The position numbers and the translations under genes are program-made. From contig NC_084463.1 of NCBI RefSeq assembly GCF_027409185.1, forward strand, positions 71,471,852 to 71,535,851: a stretch of 64,000 nucleotides of DNA, written 5' to 3'. Source of the stretch: Cynocephalus volans (Eukaryota > Chordata > Mammalia > Dermoptera > Cynocephalidae). Position 1 is the first letter of the stretch. Each line of letters opens with the position of its first letter. Positions 44,674 through 56,739 of the stretch are shown here, piece by piece. A model generated the notes under the pieces. That model did not search any database and was not told the origin of the DNA. It saw only the letters and a list, made by a program, of their open reading frames with translations.

Positions 44674-45540
44674 TATAATTTAAAGTCAGGTAGTGTTATG
44701 CCTCCAGCTTTATTTTTTTTGCTCAGCGTTGCTTTGCGTGGTCTTTTGTTATTCCATATAAATGTCTGGATAGTTCTTTCCATTTCTGAGAAAAATGTCA
44801 TTGGAATTTTGATGGGGATTGCATTGAATTTGTGTATCACTTTGGGTAGTATGGACATTTTCACTACGTTGATTCTTCCAATCCAAGAGCATGGGATATC
44901 TTTCCATCTTCTTGTGTCCTCTCTAATTTCTCTCAGCAGTGGTTTGTAGTTCTCATTATAGAGATTTTTCACATCCTTGGTTAACTCAATTCCTAAGTAT
45001 TTTATTTTTTTGGTAACTATTGTAAATGGGCAAGCTTTCTTGATTTCCCTTTCTGCATGTTCACTATTGGAGAATAGAAATGCTACTGATTTTCGTGTGT
45101 TGATTTTGTATCCTGCTACTGTGCTGAATCCATTTATCAACTCCAAGACTTTTTTTGTAGAGGCTTTAGGCTGTTCGATACATAGGATCATGCAAACAGG
45201 GACAGTTAGACTTCATCTTTTCCAATCTAGAGGCCCTTTATTTCCTTCTCTTCTCTGATTGCTCTGGCTAGTACTTCCAACACTATGTTGAATAGGAGTG
45301 GTGAGAGTGGGCATCCTTATCTAGTTCTGTTCTTAAAGGAAAAGCTTTCAGCTTTTCCCCATTCAGGATGATATTGGCAGTGGGTTTATCATATATGGCT
45401 TTAATTATGTTGAGATACTTTCCATCTATACCTAGCTTATAGAGGGTCTTTGTCATGAATGAATGTTGAATTTTATCAAATGCTTTTTCAGCATCTGTAG
45501 AGATGATCATATGGTCCTTGTGTTTGATTTTACTAATATT
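44674..45540 (-). pseudogene. L1 ORF2 fragment, reverse-transcriptase region (inverted part)
   Basis: Minus-strand translation gives L1 RT wording ([14 protein letters not shown] near 45,500, then [14 protein letters not shown] and [14 protein letters not shown] in 44,674-45,191). The long frame covers about 175 codons, but the region is split between frames near 45,200-45,300. It ends at LPDFKLY, exactly where the plus-strand part resumes. Confidence 0.88.
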
Positions 45541-46467
45541 ATACTGCAAAGCTATAATAACCAAAACAGTATGATACTGGCATAAAAACAGACACACTGA
45601 TCAATGGAATAGAACAGAGAATCCAGAAATCAACCCACACACCTACAGCCATCTGATCTTTGACAAAGGCACCAAGCCTATACATTGGGGAAGAGACTGC
45701 TTCTTTAGCAAATTGTGCTGGGAGAACTGGATATCAATATGTAGGAGAATGAAACTAGACCCATACCTTTCACCATACACTAAAGTCAACTCAAAATGGA
45801 TTAAAGAAATATACACCCTGAAGCAATAAAACTTCTTAAAGAAAACTTAGGAGAAACACTTCAGGAAATAGGACTGGGCACAGACTTCATGAATACAACC
45901 CCAAAAGCACAGGCAACCACAGGAAAAATAAACAAATGGGATTATATCAAACTAAAGAGCTTCTGCACAGCAAAAGAAACAATTAAAAGAGTTAAAAGAC
46001 AACCAACAGAGTGGGAAAAAATATTTGCAAAATATACATCTGACAAAGGATTAATATCCAGAATATATAAGGAACTCAAACAACTTTACAAGAAAAAAAC
46101 AAACAACCCAATTAAAAAATGGGCAAAAGAGCTAAGTAGGCATTTCTCTAAGGAAGATATACAAATGGCCAACAGACATATGAAAAAATGCTCAACATCA
46201 CTCAGCATCCAGGAAATGCAAATCAAAACTACACTGAGATACCATCTCACCCCAGTTAGGATGGCTAAAATCCAAAAGACTCTGAACGATAAATGCTGGC
46301 GAGGTTGCGGAGAAAAAGGAACCCTCATTCATTGTTGGTGGGACTGCAAAATGGTGCAGCCTCTATGGAAAATGGTATGGAGGTTCCTCAAACAATTGCA
46401 GATAGATCTACCATATGACCCAGCTATCCCACTGCTGGGAATATACCCAGAGAAATGGAAATCATGA
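45541..46467 (+). pseudogene. L1 ORF2 C-terminal fragment
   Basis: Starts [17 protein letters not shown]-like, runs through the Cys-rich block ([18 protein letters not shown]) and ends [15 protein letters not shown] near 46,467. It is open for about 190 codons from 45,889, but the upstream part needs another frame. No ORF1 or endonuclease. Confidence 0.85.
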
Positions 46468-46944
46468 AGTCGAAGGTATACCTGTTCCCAATGTTCATTG
46501 CAGCACTCTTTACAATAGCCAAGAGTTGGAATGTCCAGCCAGCTCAAATGTCCATCATCGGATGAGTGGATACAGAAAATGTGGTATATCTACACAATGG
46601 AATACTACTCAGCTATAAAAAAGAATGAAATACTGCCATTTGCAACAAAGTGGAAAGTGAAACAAGTCAGGCACAGAAAGAAATACCACATGTTCTCACT
46701 TATTGGTGGGAGCTAAAAATTAATATATAAATTCACACACACACACACACACACACACAAAAAAAAAAAAAACCGTGGGGGAGAAGAAGACATAACAATT
46801 ACTATTCCTTGAAGTTGACACAACAATCATACAGAAAGGACATTGTCGGATGGGAGGGGGGAGAGGGAGGAAGGAGGGAGGTTTCGGTAATGGACCACAA
46901 TAATCAACCACATTGTATATCGACAAAATAAAATAAAATAAAAT
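46468..46944 (+). repeat. L1 3' UTR with (CA)n, A-run and G-rich tract
   Basis: (CA)n at about 46,735-46,760, an A run, then polypurine GGGAGGGGGGAGAGGGAGGA near 46,855, and a tail of repeated AAAAT. Confidence 0.85.
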
Positions 46945-47895
46945 AAGTATACAGGAGGATATGCGTAGGTTAAACGCTACACCTATTTATACAAGGGACT
47001 TGCATATCCCCAGATTTTGGTATCTGTGGGTGTCCCAAGACGAATCCACACAGGAGCAGATACTGAGGGACAACTGTATGCTGTTTTCAAGTATATGGAG
47101 AAAATGTAGCCTTAGACATATGTGTAGTTAGGAAGTGAAGAATTGTAATAGCCTTTTTGAATAATTGCAAATATTCTTTGATACCAAACTAAAACTTCAC
47201 ATTGGTAGCTTCTTAATGGATAGTTGAAATTTAGAATCTGGATTCATATCAATGAATATTTCATATTAGTTACATGAAAATTGGTTGTTTATCTTGCACT
47301 TTAAATGGATCTTTTACCCACATATAATTTTATAACATCATGCATTCTGGTCATTTACAAAATATTGGTTCACTAAGCTATGAAGATCTTCTAAACACTG
47401 ATACATTTCATTACACAATATCAAAAAAATCACATTAATGTACCACTTACAAGAAAAAGTCTTTATGTATGGGAAAGTTGTCAAGGTTATGTAGAGAATT
47501 TAAGTTTTCCAAAATTCTAATTTTTGCATAAAAGCTTGAATTTTATCATTGGCAATAGTGCCAGTTGCTTTCCTTGAAGCAATAGGCTCATTTCATTCAT
47601 TTAAAAAAAAAAATTTCTGCCAAATACCTAACTCTGAATAGCCATAGATTTTCATTCTTTTAAGTAAAAATGGTCTTCCATGAAAAACAACAGCTATTTA
47701 GATCACAATTTAAATAATCACATGAGTTATTTTCTTTGAGGCAACCATTATACCTCAGTGCCACATAAGTGCTTGATGGTATTTCATTTCCTCATTCAGA
47801 ATATTGAAATAACTTGTACTCAAGATTTGAGATTTAATGAAATTAATAAATTTTATTCCACAAGGACATGCTTAAATGAAACTGGAATCTTTTCT

Positions 47896-48032
47896 TTTTT
47901 TGTCATTTTTTCGTGACCGGCACTCAGCCAGTGAGTGCACCGGTCATTCCTATATAGGATCCGAACCCGCGGCGGGAGCGTCGCCGCGCTCCCAGCGCAG
48001 CACTCTACCAAGTGCGCCACAGGCTCGGCCCA
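47896..48032 (-). mobile_element. CYN-type SINE, dimer
   Basis: Same dimer subtype as the copy near 25.5 kb, with the TATATAGGA linker. It is flanked by a perfect 17-bp duplication AAACTGGAATCTTTTCT (47,879-47,895 and 48,033-48,049). It sits inside the old hAT element and splits it. Confidence 0.9.
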
Positions 48033-48141
48033 AAACTGGAATCTTTTCTAAGTGAGTGCATGGAAGTGAAGAATAGATATCTATCAGAACAGTTTGGTTC
48101 CCCACCTTAATTTGTGCCAAGGTGCCAGCAGTTTCAGCCAC

Positions 48142-48744
48142 TGTATTAGTTTTCCATTGCTGCGTAACAAATTACAACAAATTTACGGCTCAAAAGAACA
48201 CCCATTTATTAGCTAACAGTCCTGTAGGTCAAGGAGCCAGGACTTACGTGGCTTTGTTCTCTGCTAAGGATCTCACAAGGCTTAAATCAAGATGTCGGCC
48301 AGGCAGCATTCTTATCTGGAGCTTAGGGTTCTCTTCCAAGCTTTTGTGGTTAAGGCAGAATTAAGTTCCTCGCAGTTGTGAGACCGTCTTCCACATTTCC
48401 TTGGTGGCTGAGAGCTGGGGCCACTTACAGCAACTAGACACTACCCACATTCTCTGCTCCATCTTCAAAGCCAACAACGGAGAACTTTCTCACATCAAAT
48501 CTCTCCTGTACTTCAAATCTCTTATAACAGGAAGGACACAGTTCCTTTTAAGGGTTCACCTAATTAGATCAGGCCCAATGGATAATCTCCTTTCTGATGA
48601 TCTCAAAGTCAACTGATTAGTAAAATAACCGTGAGAATGATATCCCACTATTTTCACAGATTTCTTCCACAGTTAAGGGGTTTTATAAAGTTTACGTACC
48701 AGGGAGCAGGAAACTTGGGGCCATCTTGGAATTCCACCTACACA
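48142..48744 (-). mobile_element. ERVL/MaLR-type solo LTR
   Basis: 603 bp from TGTATTAG to CTACACA, with the 5-bp duplication GCCAC at 48,137-48,141 and 48,745-48,749. Wording is MaLR/MLT-like (TGTATTAGTTTTCCATTGCT, TTCTCTGCTAAGGATCTCAC). Orientation is inferred. No internal genes. Confidence 0.75.
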
Positions 48745-49126
48745 GCCACCATTGCTTTTGCATCATCAGTGTGAATGTGAAACACAGTGTAAGAGGTACA
48801 TACGTTTTACGATTTTTGTAAAAAATAGTTCTGACCTCGCAGATCCCCTGAAATGTCTCAAGTTGCTCCAGAGGTTTGCTGTTCTAGATGATCTCTAAGG
48901 TATCTGCATCTACTCTATGAAATTGACTACAAAAACAGAAAGTTTTTTTGTTTTATTCATTATGTTTAATAAATATTGAGCAAATTATATTAAAGATATA
49001 TATTGGTTATAAAATATTGCCCCAGTTATTAAATAAACTCTTTGTAATGTTATTCAATTTAAAGAAAAAATACCAGTTAACTTCACCGGATTAAGGTATA
49101 CCCAGATAGCTGATAAAACATTATTT

Positions 49127-49300
49127 TTTATTATTATTTTTTTTTTAAAGATGACTGGTAAGGGAATCTTAACCCTTGACTTGGTGTTGCCAGCACCACG
49201 CTCACACAGTGAGCTAACCGGCCATCCCTATATGGGATCCGAACCCATGGCCTTGGTGTTATCAGCACCACACTCTCCCGAGTGAGCCATGGGCCAGCCC
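49127..49300 (-). mobile_element. CYN-type SINE, dimer of a second subtype
   Basis: Two tRNA-Ile-like units (each with a TGGTGTT core) joined by TATATGGGATCC; the A tail reads as T-rich on the plus strand. The 16-bp duplication at 49,111-49,126 and 49,301-49,316 has one mismatch. Confidence 0.88.
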
Positions 49301-49316
49301 TGATAAAATATTATTT

Positions 49317-49700
49317 CTGGTTATGTCTGTGAGTGGATTGTCAGAAGAGATTAGCATTTGAATCAGTAAACTGAGTAAGAAGATAGCCCTCACCAATGTG
49401 GGCAGGCCTCCTCCAATCCATCAAAGGTTCAGATAGAACAAGAGGGCAGGGAAAAGGGCGAATTCACTCACTCTTCTGGAGTTGGGACATCCATCTTCTG
49501 CTCTCAAACATCAGAACTCCATTTCTTGGGCCTTCAGCCTCCAACTGAATTACACCACCAGTTTTCCTGGTTTTCCAGCTTGCAGATGGCATATTATGGA
49601 ACTTCTCAGCCTCCATAATTGCATGAGCCAATTCCCACAATAAATCTCCTCTTATCTATTTATATATATCCTATTGATTTAATCAGTTGTTACTATTCGT
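49317..49700 (+). repeat. LTR- or MER-type repeat, unnamed
   Basis: Wording such as CAGCCTCCATAATTGCATGA, GCCAATTCCCACAATAAATC and TATATATCCTATTG is a widely dispersed mammalian repeat. Family not assigned. Confidence 0.5.
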
Positions 49701-49828
49701 GGACAGTGCTGGGGGCTGCACACGAAAGAATGTCATTTTAGAACCTCTTCAGACTCACAGAAGCTGGAACTTACTCTAGGATACGGATTTTACAGATTTA
49801 TCACCAGAATAATGAAACATACACTTGC

Positions 49829-50184
49829 TATGATCTGAAAGTTTGTGTGCCCCCAAATTCATATGTTGAAACTTAATCCCCAGTGTGTGACAGTATTAAG
49901 GGTGGGGCCTTCAGGAGGCGATTAGGTCATGAGGGCTCTGCCATTATGAATGGGATTAGTGTCCTCATAAAAGAGACCTCAGGGAGCTTGTTCACTCCTT
50001 CCATCATGTGAGAACACATAAAAGTCATCATCTGTGAGTAACAGGCCCTCACCAGACACTGAATCTGCTGGTGCCTTGATCTTGGACTTCCCAGCCTCCA
50101 TAACTGTGAGCAATAAATTTCTATAGTTTGTAAATTACCCAATCTAAGGTATTTTGTTATAGCAGCCCAAATGTACTAAGGCAA
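49829..50184 (+). mobile_element. MLT1A-like MaLR solo LTR
   Basis: About 355 bp with CCCCCAAATTCATATGTTG, GGCGATTAGGTCATGAGGG, CTTGGACTTCCCAGCCTCC and AATAAATTTCTATAG. Typical MLT1 order. No internal region. Confidence 0.82.
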
Positions 50185-50189
50185 TGCTG

Positions 50190-53100
50190 TAATATGAAAT
50201 TTGATGTTCAACTCAAATACTTAAATATATTTATCTCTCCATGTTTTTACGTCTCTGCATAGAATAAAAGGAGTTCTACTTCTTCTGACTCTGTTCCTAA
50301 GTAAGTGAATAGTTGTTGACTATTACTTCTGGGTCTTTTAGGAAGCCAATTTTTCCTGCAGTCAATTGCACTGAAAATACACCGGGAGAGAGGAAGGAGA
50401 TATGTAAGCAAAGGAGTTAGTATTTATTAGTTTGTAACATATAGCTAAAGACATTTCTTACATCTGCACTCCTGCTACCTCCCTCTTCCAACTAATCCTG
50501 GATATGCTTGAAGAGGTGGGGAAATAGGCCAGAAATGTGATAATATGGGGATGATTTTCTCCCATCTCTACTGACAAAGGGTACCAGAAATAGACATTAG
50601 AAGAGAACAAAATCAAATTGTGGAATTTCTTGCATATAATACTTCTGTGTATCATTAGGAACATATACAGACAGTATTGAATAATTTAAATAATTGTAAT
50701 TAAATAATTTAAATATTTTGACTCCTATCAAATATTAAACATTATTTATTTGAATGCTAGTGCTTCATTATATTTTAAAAATTAAATATCAAAGTTAATT
50801 TTAAATACATTTTAATATTAATGGTAAGGATTTCAGGACATATGGCAGAGACTCTATTTTAAAACCTTTTTTTTGGGGGGGTGGCTGGTCAGTACAGGTA
50901 ACTGAACCCTTGACTTGGTGTTACAGGGCTGTGCTCTAACCACCTAAGGTAACTGGCCAGCCCACTAGAACTGTTTTTTTAAAAATATATGTACACACAC
51001 ACAAAAAAAGTGTAGCATTGTGATGCCATGTAGTTCTCGGTAGAAATTGTTTCTACTTCTTGAGCTTTGGTTATAATTACCTTATATAAGAGTTCTCTTA
51101 AATAGTCATAATTTTTTTTTTCTTTCAACCAATACCTCTTATTGGTATTGAGGGAAAAGAGACCATGTGGCAAAGCACATACTAGCTCCTAAAGTTTTTG
51201 CACATTACTTTTATTCACATTTTATTGGCCAAGCAAGTCACATGATCACATCTAAATGCAAGTGGGCAGGTAAGAGCAACCATACCTTGTGTGCAAAATG
51301 AGAAAGCTGTAGAATAGTTGAGAATGGTCCTAATGACTACCGCACCTTCTAACGTCTTTCAGATTTAAAAAAATATTGTTTGCACGAAGCAAAAGTAGCC
51401 ACATATTTTCTTTTTCCTCTGCCACAGTAACCAGTAATATTCCAGATAGTGGCTGCTCTAATGACAAAGAACAGAACCCCCAGCTGACCCCTGACATGTA
51501 GTGTGGCAAAGTTTTGTTGTCTTAAATAACTGAGCTATTGGCTTCTTTGTTGCTCTGGCTTTATCAAGACCATCCAGACTGCTGCAGACAGGGCATGCAG
51601 ATGTGGTTCAACCGTGGTACCCACCACCCCCCATGTCTTACACCAGTCCATTTCATTAATTTACATGACCTACCTACCCTGTTTTAATAAAATTTGTTGC
51701 ATCTATACCAATTTATGTGATAATCATTCATCTGATAAATATATATCTTTTAATATTGCCTTTCTGGATAATGAAGTATGCTAGCGAAACTACTGTTAAG
51801 GCCCTTAGTATTAAAAATTTCAAAACATATTAATAGTAATCTTTTCCTCTATGATGATGCTAATTATGCTTTCAGATGATTTGATAGTGCTTTCTTTACT
51901 GTGTGCTTGATCTAGCTTATCTTCAGTTTGCAGGAAACAGTCTTGCTTTGACTTATAACTGAATGCCCTTTAATGTTATTAAAAAAAATACATACCCACT
52001 GATGTAAAATGCTGAAGGGAAAGCTTTTTTACATCATGGCAACTATTAATAAAAATGTTCACATAATGGTTGTTTTGAGTCTTTTTTCTATTTCTATTTC
52101 CATTTTTATTTACATAAAATGATTGTTAAATAACATGCAATTAAATCAGAGCTTTTTGCTTCACCGCCTAGCATCTTTTTTTGGATAGATTCTGTGATAA
52201 AATAACTCCCTGATATCACAGCCTGTTGCTATGAGAATAGAACATCAAAAAATTGGCAATGTCAACTCACTTAGCAAGGTAGCTCAGGATAAATTTAAAG
52301 GAAAAGAGGCCAAGTTACAATTCCCACTTTTCAAGCATTGGCTTGCACCTTTAATCCCTAAAGATATCTAATTAAATATGAAATTTGAGATTTTAGAGCA
52401 TTAAGGAACATATTCACTGAAACTACTGCGAGTTATTTTTATGAAGTATCTAATGTTCTTGACAGGAATGGGGCTATGAAGTGAATGAAGACACTTTTGG
52501 GAAGTCCTTTATCAGAGAAAGGAGAGGGATCTAAGATCTCCATGTGATGCACAGTCCTTTCCATCAGGCTTAAATGTGGCTCCTTGTGGTCCAGCAACAT
52601 ATAAACTAAAAAGATAAGTTATCTGAACTTCCTTTTGGGGAAACTCTGGTAGCTTGATGGTTGTTCTAAGGCTCAGACAAACTCCTTTTTAGGCAAATGG
52701 TTTCTTTAACAGTATAATCCCCTTAAAAACTTAGTAGGCTCTCTGATGTATTTGCTTTTAGTTCCATATTCTAAATATGGATATTCTAGTTCTTTCCTAT
52801 ATATAATACTTAAGAATTATCTATTTCTTTGCTTCCTCATACCCATGTCCCTCTCTTCTCAACTTGATGGTTATCTTGAGACTATCTCTAACAATAGTTT
52901 TGGACGGTGAGGTTAAAACCCTTAGTATGATCTTTGCTCAGATTGTGTCACTTTTCTTTTTAACTGAGAGATCTTTTAGTGCTTTTGTCACTTAAAACTT
53001 TTTTGGTCTTATCTCTTTACTTAGGGTCTAGGAGCAGTCAGCTTCACTAACCCTGAAAGGTCTTTGATCTCTAGAAATCCTTAATACCCTCCTATTCTTT

Positions 53101-53586
53101 CCAGAAAATCAACCAATTCTCATCTGAGCTCATCTATTTCTTGTAATATCTTGCCAAAGGCAGACAACTCTAGCCAAGGCAGATTATCACTTTGCCTCCA
53201 ACTACTTTCCATAGAGTTAGAATCTCAACTAGGTTCATGGTCTGTCTTCTACTTCTCACTGGGGACAGATTCACTAAATATTTTAACAAGGCACACAAGG
53301 GCTTTCCAGCTAACCAAACACTAATCTGTTTCTTTGCTACCTGCTGCATGACCACTAATTCTATACAACATATTTTAAGTTTCTGTATGCAGCATCTCCC
53401 TTCCAAACACCAACATCTGTATTCATGTGGTAGTCATTACTGTCATTTAACAAATATTTCTGGGTTTCCTCCTTGGCATGTAATAATACTGTACATCTCT
53501 GCTCTTTTTAAAAATAAGTTATGGCCATATGATTTGCTTTGACCTTTGGAATATATGTAGAAGTGTTACAACTCATATGCACACAG
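50190..53586. other. Intergenic, no gene recognised
   Basis: AT-rich with short old repeat debris, e.g. near 51,220-51,360 and 51,410-51,560 (CTCTGCCACAGTAACCAG). The CYN monomer at 50,867-50,963 is the only confident element. No coding pattern. Confidence 0.5.
50867..50963 (-). mobile_element. CYN-type SINE, monomer
   Basis: Minus strand starts GGGCTGGCCAGTTACC and ends with CCAGCCACCCCCCCC then A8. The C run before the tail is unusual. No clear target duplication. Confidence 0.78.
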
Positions 53587-53987
53587 TGTATTAGTCTGTT
53601 TTTGTTGCCATAACAGAATACCTGAGACTGGGTAATTTATAAAAAAAACAGAGATTTGGCTTATGATTCTAGGACAGCTGCATCTGGCGTGGACCTCAGG
53701 CTGCTTCTACTCATCGCAAAAAAACGGCAGCCAGCGGTGGGTACAAGCAGATCACATGGTGAGGGGAAGCAAGAAAGAGAGAGGGGAAGTGCCAGGGTGT
53801 TTTGAACAACCAGCTCTCACAGAAACTAATAGAGCGAGATCTCACTCAGGTCCCACTCCCCCAGGAAGAGCATTAATCAATTCATGAAGGATCCACCCCC
53901 ATGTCTCAAACAGCTCCCAACACTGCCACATTGGGGATCAGATTTCCACACGAGTCTTGGCAGGGACAACACATCCAAACTCTATCA
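53587..53987 (-). mobile_element. MST/MLT1-type MaLR solo LTR
   Basis: 401 bp, TGTATTAG ... TCTATCA, with the 5-bp duplication CACAG (53,582-53,586 and 53,988-53,992). Contains ACCTGAGACTGGGTAATTTA and AATAGAGCGAGATCTCACTC. No internal region. Confidence 0.85.
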
Positions 53988-53992
53988 CACAG

Positions 53993-56020
53993 AAACCTTA
54001 AAAGTCAACATATAATTTACCATAGTTCTTTCTTTCTGCAGTGGTGATCATGGCAGTATAAGTAAGGATAAAGTTTTTATCAGCCTATGAGCAGCTATGA
54101 TGAGTTTAGTCTTCTTCATAACCTCCCATGAATAAGAAATAAACTTTTGTAATGAAAAGATATTGATATTTCGGTGTTATTTGTTATAATATAGTCTAGC
54201 ACTGACAGATAATAGTCAAGTTATGGCAAATGGTACAATAAACAACCCAATATTTCAGTTGCTTAACATAAGAATTTTATTTATCCTTCATTTGACAGTT
54301 CAAAGTGGTATTTGGTAGGCAGTTTTTCATGTGATGATTCAGGGAACTAGACTACACTGGCTCCAATATCACTAGGACTATAGAATTTTCTACTTAGTCA
54401 TTTCAGTCTGGCTGACTGACAGGTACAGAGTAAAGTCTCATGCAGGAGATTTTTATGGCAATTCCTGACTGCATGGGAGGGCAGGAAATATAATCTTAAT
54501 GCATACCCTGGAATAAGGCAGAATGACTTTTAGTCAACACATAACACACTCCGACACAGTGTGCTTTACAAGCCTGGTACTCCATTAAATGAACCTGTTG
54601 GTCAATCAGGCCTTGACTTGCTTTTAAGGTATACACAGGCAGGCTTCATGGACATGCAACCTGTGCAGTCTTGCAGGGCCTCGTGCTTAGAAAGGCCCTG
54701 CCCTTATTTAATGCTCTGTTCTCACACAGCATTAAATAAACTTTGAACAAGGAGCTTTGGGTTTTCATTTTCTCTGGGTCCCCCAGCTAGTCCTAAGTAT
54801 AGGTTATCCGAGGAGGATGTGCAGATGGAAACCTTAGATGTGTAAGAAGTGTGGAAGAGTTCAGTAAAGATTGCCTAATAATTCTCTGGTTGTTTAGCCT
54901 ATAGAGAGATAATATCTTGAAAGAATTTTTTGTTTTTCTTTTCTGTACTTTCTTGCCCATGACTTTTACAGTCAGTGTCATTCTCACAGCCTCAAGGAGA
55001 ATTATGACTGTAAAATCAGAAATGAAAACAAGTACAGTTGGTTTCATTTTTTACCTTAAAAGTATGCTCTTGAAACCCTACAATATTTTTAAAAATACTA
55101 CTGAAAGTCAAAACTTCTGATTTTCATAAGCCATGTTTTCTTTAGACACAGGAAGGCTCTTACAAATTAAAACTTCAGGCCCTGTGGGCTGGCTGGTTAG
55201 CTCAATTGGTTAGAGAGCAGTGTTGATAACACCAAGGTGCAGGGCTTGATCTCTGTTACCGACCAGCCACCAAAAAAAAAAAAAAAAAAAAAAAAAAAGT
55301 TCCAGCCCTGAAAGAAGCAGAGCATAAAGTTTATGCCATAACAATTAAAGGTCCTTGGCTAGAAATGGGGTTCAAGAGTTGAAGAGGGCTTGAACTTGGA
55401 AGGGGTCTCTGTGAGGGTAAAGGTGAAGAAATAGATCTCTGATGAACACATAATGAGGAGCAGGATCAGCATCAAGAGACACCAGCACTGTCATTGCCAG
55501 TGAACAAAGCAAGGTGGGAGCCAAGTAAATGTCAGACTATTTGCAGACCCTCTCAGAATCATTCCTTTGCTGCCTTTGCTGAAGAGTCATGTGAACTCAT
55601 CTTCTCTGTGTTAACTGGTCCTCACCTATGGCCTTCAGTATCTGCTCACATGTCACCTATGGATTTTCCAAGGACATGATGCATAACCATAGCCCAAGAA
55701 TTTGGTGAATCCCATTCAAACTGCCCTGGGTAGACAATCCTATTTTTCATGACTGAAAACATATTTAAGATTGTTGAAACTAAAGATGGAGTCATTGACA
55801 TTCAAAACGGTAGTCATGATACGGATAGGAAAGATCCATACCAGAATTTGGGCAGAGATGGGAAACAGGACAACTCACTCCTTTCACATGACTCCTTTGC
55901 AACTCCTTCCTTTGATTCTGTCCACTACTTCAAATAAATTCTCTCGCTAGATTAATAGAATTTGATTTTTGTTGGGTGTACCCTAACAATCACAACTGAT
56001 ATATAACTGTGTACCCCTCA
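53993..56020. other. Intergenic, old repeats
   Basis: No gene. An old dispersed repeat at about 54,560-54,790 (CATGCAACCTGTGCAGTCTT, GCTTTGGGTTTTCATTTT), and the CYN monomer at 55,185. The rest is unrecognised. Confidence 0.45.
55185..55299 (+). mobile_element. CYN-type SINE, monomer with long A tail
   Basis: GGGCTGGCTGGTTAGCTCAA through CCGACCAGCCACC, then about 28 As. Flanked by an imperfect duplication, TTCAGGCCCTG at 55,174-55,184 and TTCCAGCCCTG at 55,300-55,310. Confidence 0.85.
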
Positions 56021-56029
56021 GCAGTTTTG

Positions 56030-56175
56030 ATAACACTGTCACATATATTTTCCTACTTCTTCAACAACGCAATGCCGTGATGTCTAGACAAAACAGATAT
56101 GATTATTTTAACTTACAGATGACAAAACTGAGTCACAACATGATTAAACGTTTTACCAAGGTTGCAAAGTTAAAA
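56030..56175 (+). repeat. MIR SINE fragment
   Basis: TTAACTTACAGATGACAAAACTG-type core (quoted in part) and TTTTACCAAGGTTGCAAAG. Confidence 0.55.
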
Positions 56176-56739
56176 AGGCAAATCCATTTTAATAGTGGTT
56201 CTTACTTTAAGAAGCGCTTTCCAATATTAATTTTGGGAAGTGTGTAGTGTGACAAAAATATGAAACCCACCTAGCAGAGACCAAAATTATGAAAACACTT
56301 CTAAGAACATATCTAATGCTAGCTGTCTGCACTCACTTTTGGTCTTCTCTACTATCTCATCTAAACAAAAAGAGTTCTCTGCAGCAAGTCATCAAAATAA
56401 TGTCCTCAGTAGTTTTGGTTATGTGAACTATTTTTCTTCATTTGGGGTACATATTCACATGCTGGAAGGCAAATCAGGTGTGCTGCTTAATACAATTTCT
56501 CTCCTGAACATGTGTTCTTAGTCTTCCTGATGAGGTTTCAAGTTGAAATTGCTGTGTCCCTGGCCACCTGATATACAAGACATTGCTTTCGACCTATGAT
56601 CCCATATCCAGAATTTTTATTTATTTATTTATTTTTGGTGGCTCTCTTGTGTTATTACTTTCTTTCTTCCTCTACCTCACTATTTTCTAAATTTTATTTA
56701 TTTTTTATGTTCACTGTGACTTTTCAAATAATATATATT

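Larger units (their letters stand above)
44674..46944 (+). mobile_element. L1 insertion with 5' inversion (twin priming)
   Basis: The 3' part (about 45,541-46,944) is on the plus strand: ORF2 C-terminus, 3' UTR with (CA)n and G-rich polypurine patch, and an (AAAAT)n tail. The 5' part (44,674 to about 45,540) is on the minus strand and ends in L1 coordinates where the plus part begins, sharing a few bases (ATTATA). A perfect 13-bp duplication AAGTATACAGGAG lies at 44,661-44,673 and 46,945-46,957, inside MER2. This is a 5'-truncated, inverted copy that cannot mobilise. Confidence 0.92.
44467..47076. mobile_element. MER2 (TcMar-Tigger) element, interrupted by L1
   Basis: Outer ends CAGTTAGCCCTCTGTATCC and GATACTGAGGGACAACTG are inverted copies. 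TA dinucleotides flank it at 44,465-44,466 and 47,077-47,078. The body (GTAATCTAGAGATGATTTAA ... AGATTTTGGTATCTGTGGG) is about 340 bp once the L1 is removed, as expected for MER2. Confidence 0.85.
44119..48895. mobile_element. Ancient hAT (Tip100-type) transposon, host of a four-element nest
   Basis: The segments 44,119-44,464, 47,079-47,878, 48,050-48,141 and 48,745-48,895 read as one continuous old hAT-like element (GGTTTCAGGAACTCTTTGTA, AAAATTATTGAGGACTCC; then TTAAATGGATCTTTTACCC, TGCCACATAAGTGCTTGATG). It is interrupted by MER2, a CYN dimer and an LTR. I made no transposase reconstruction. The family label (Zaphod/Arthur-like) is from memory and uncertain. Confidence 0.55.
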
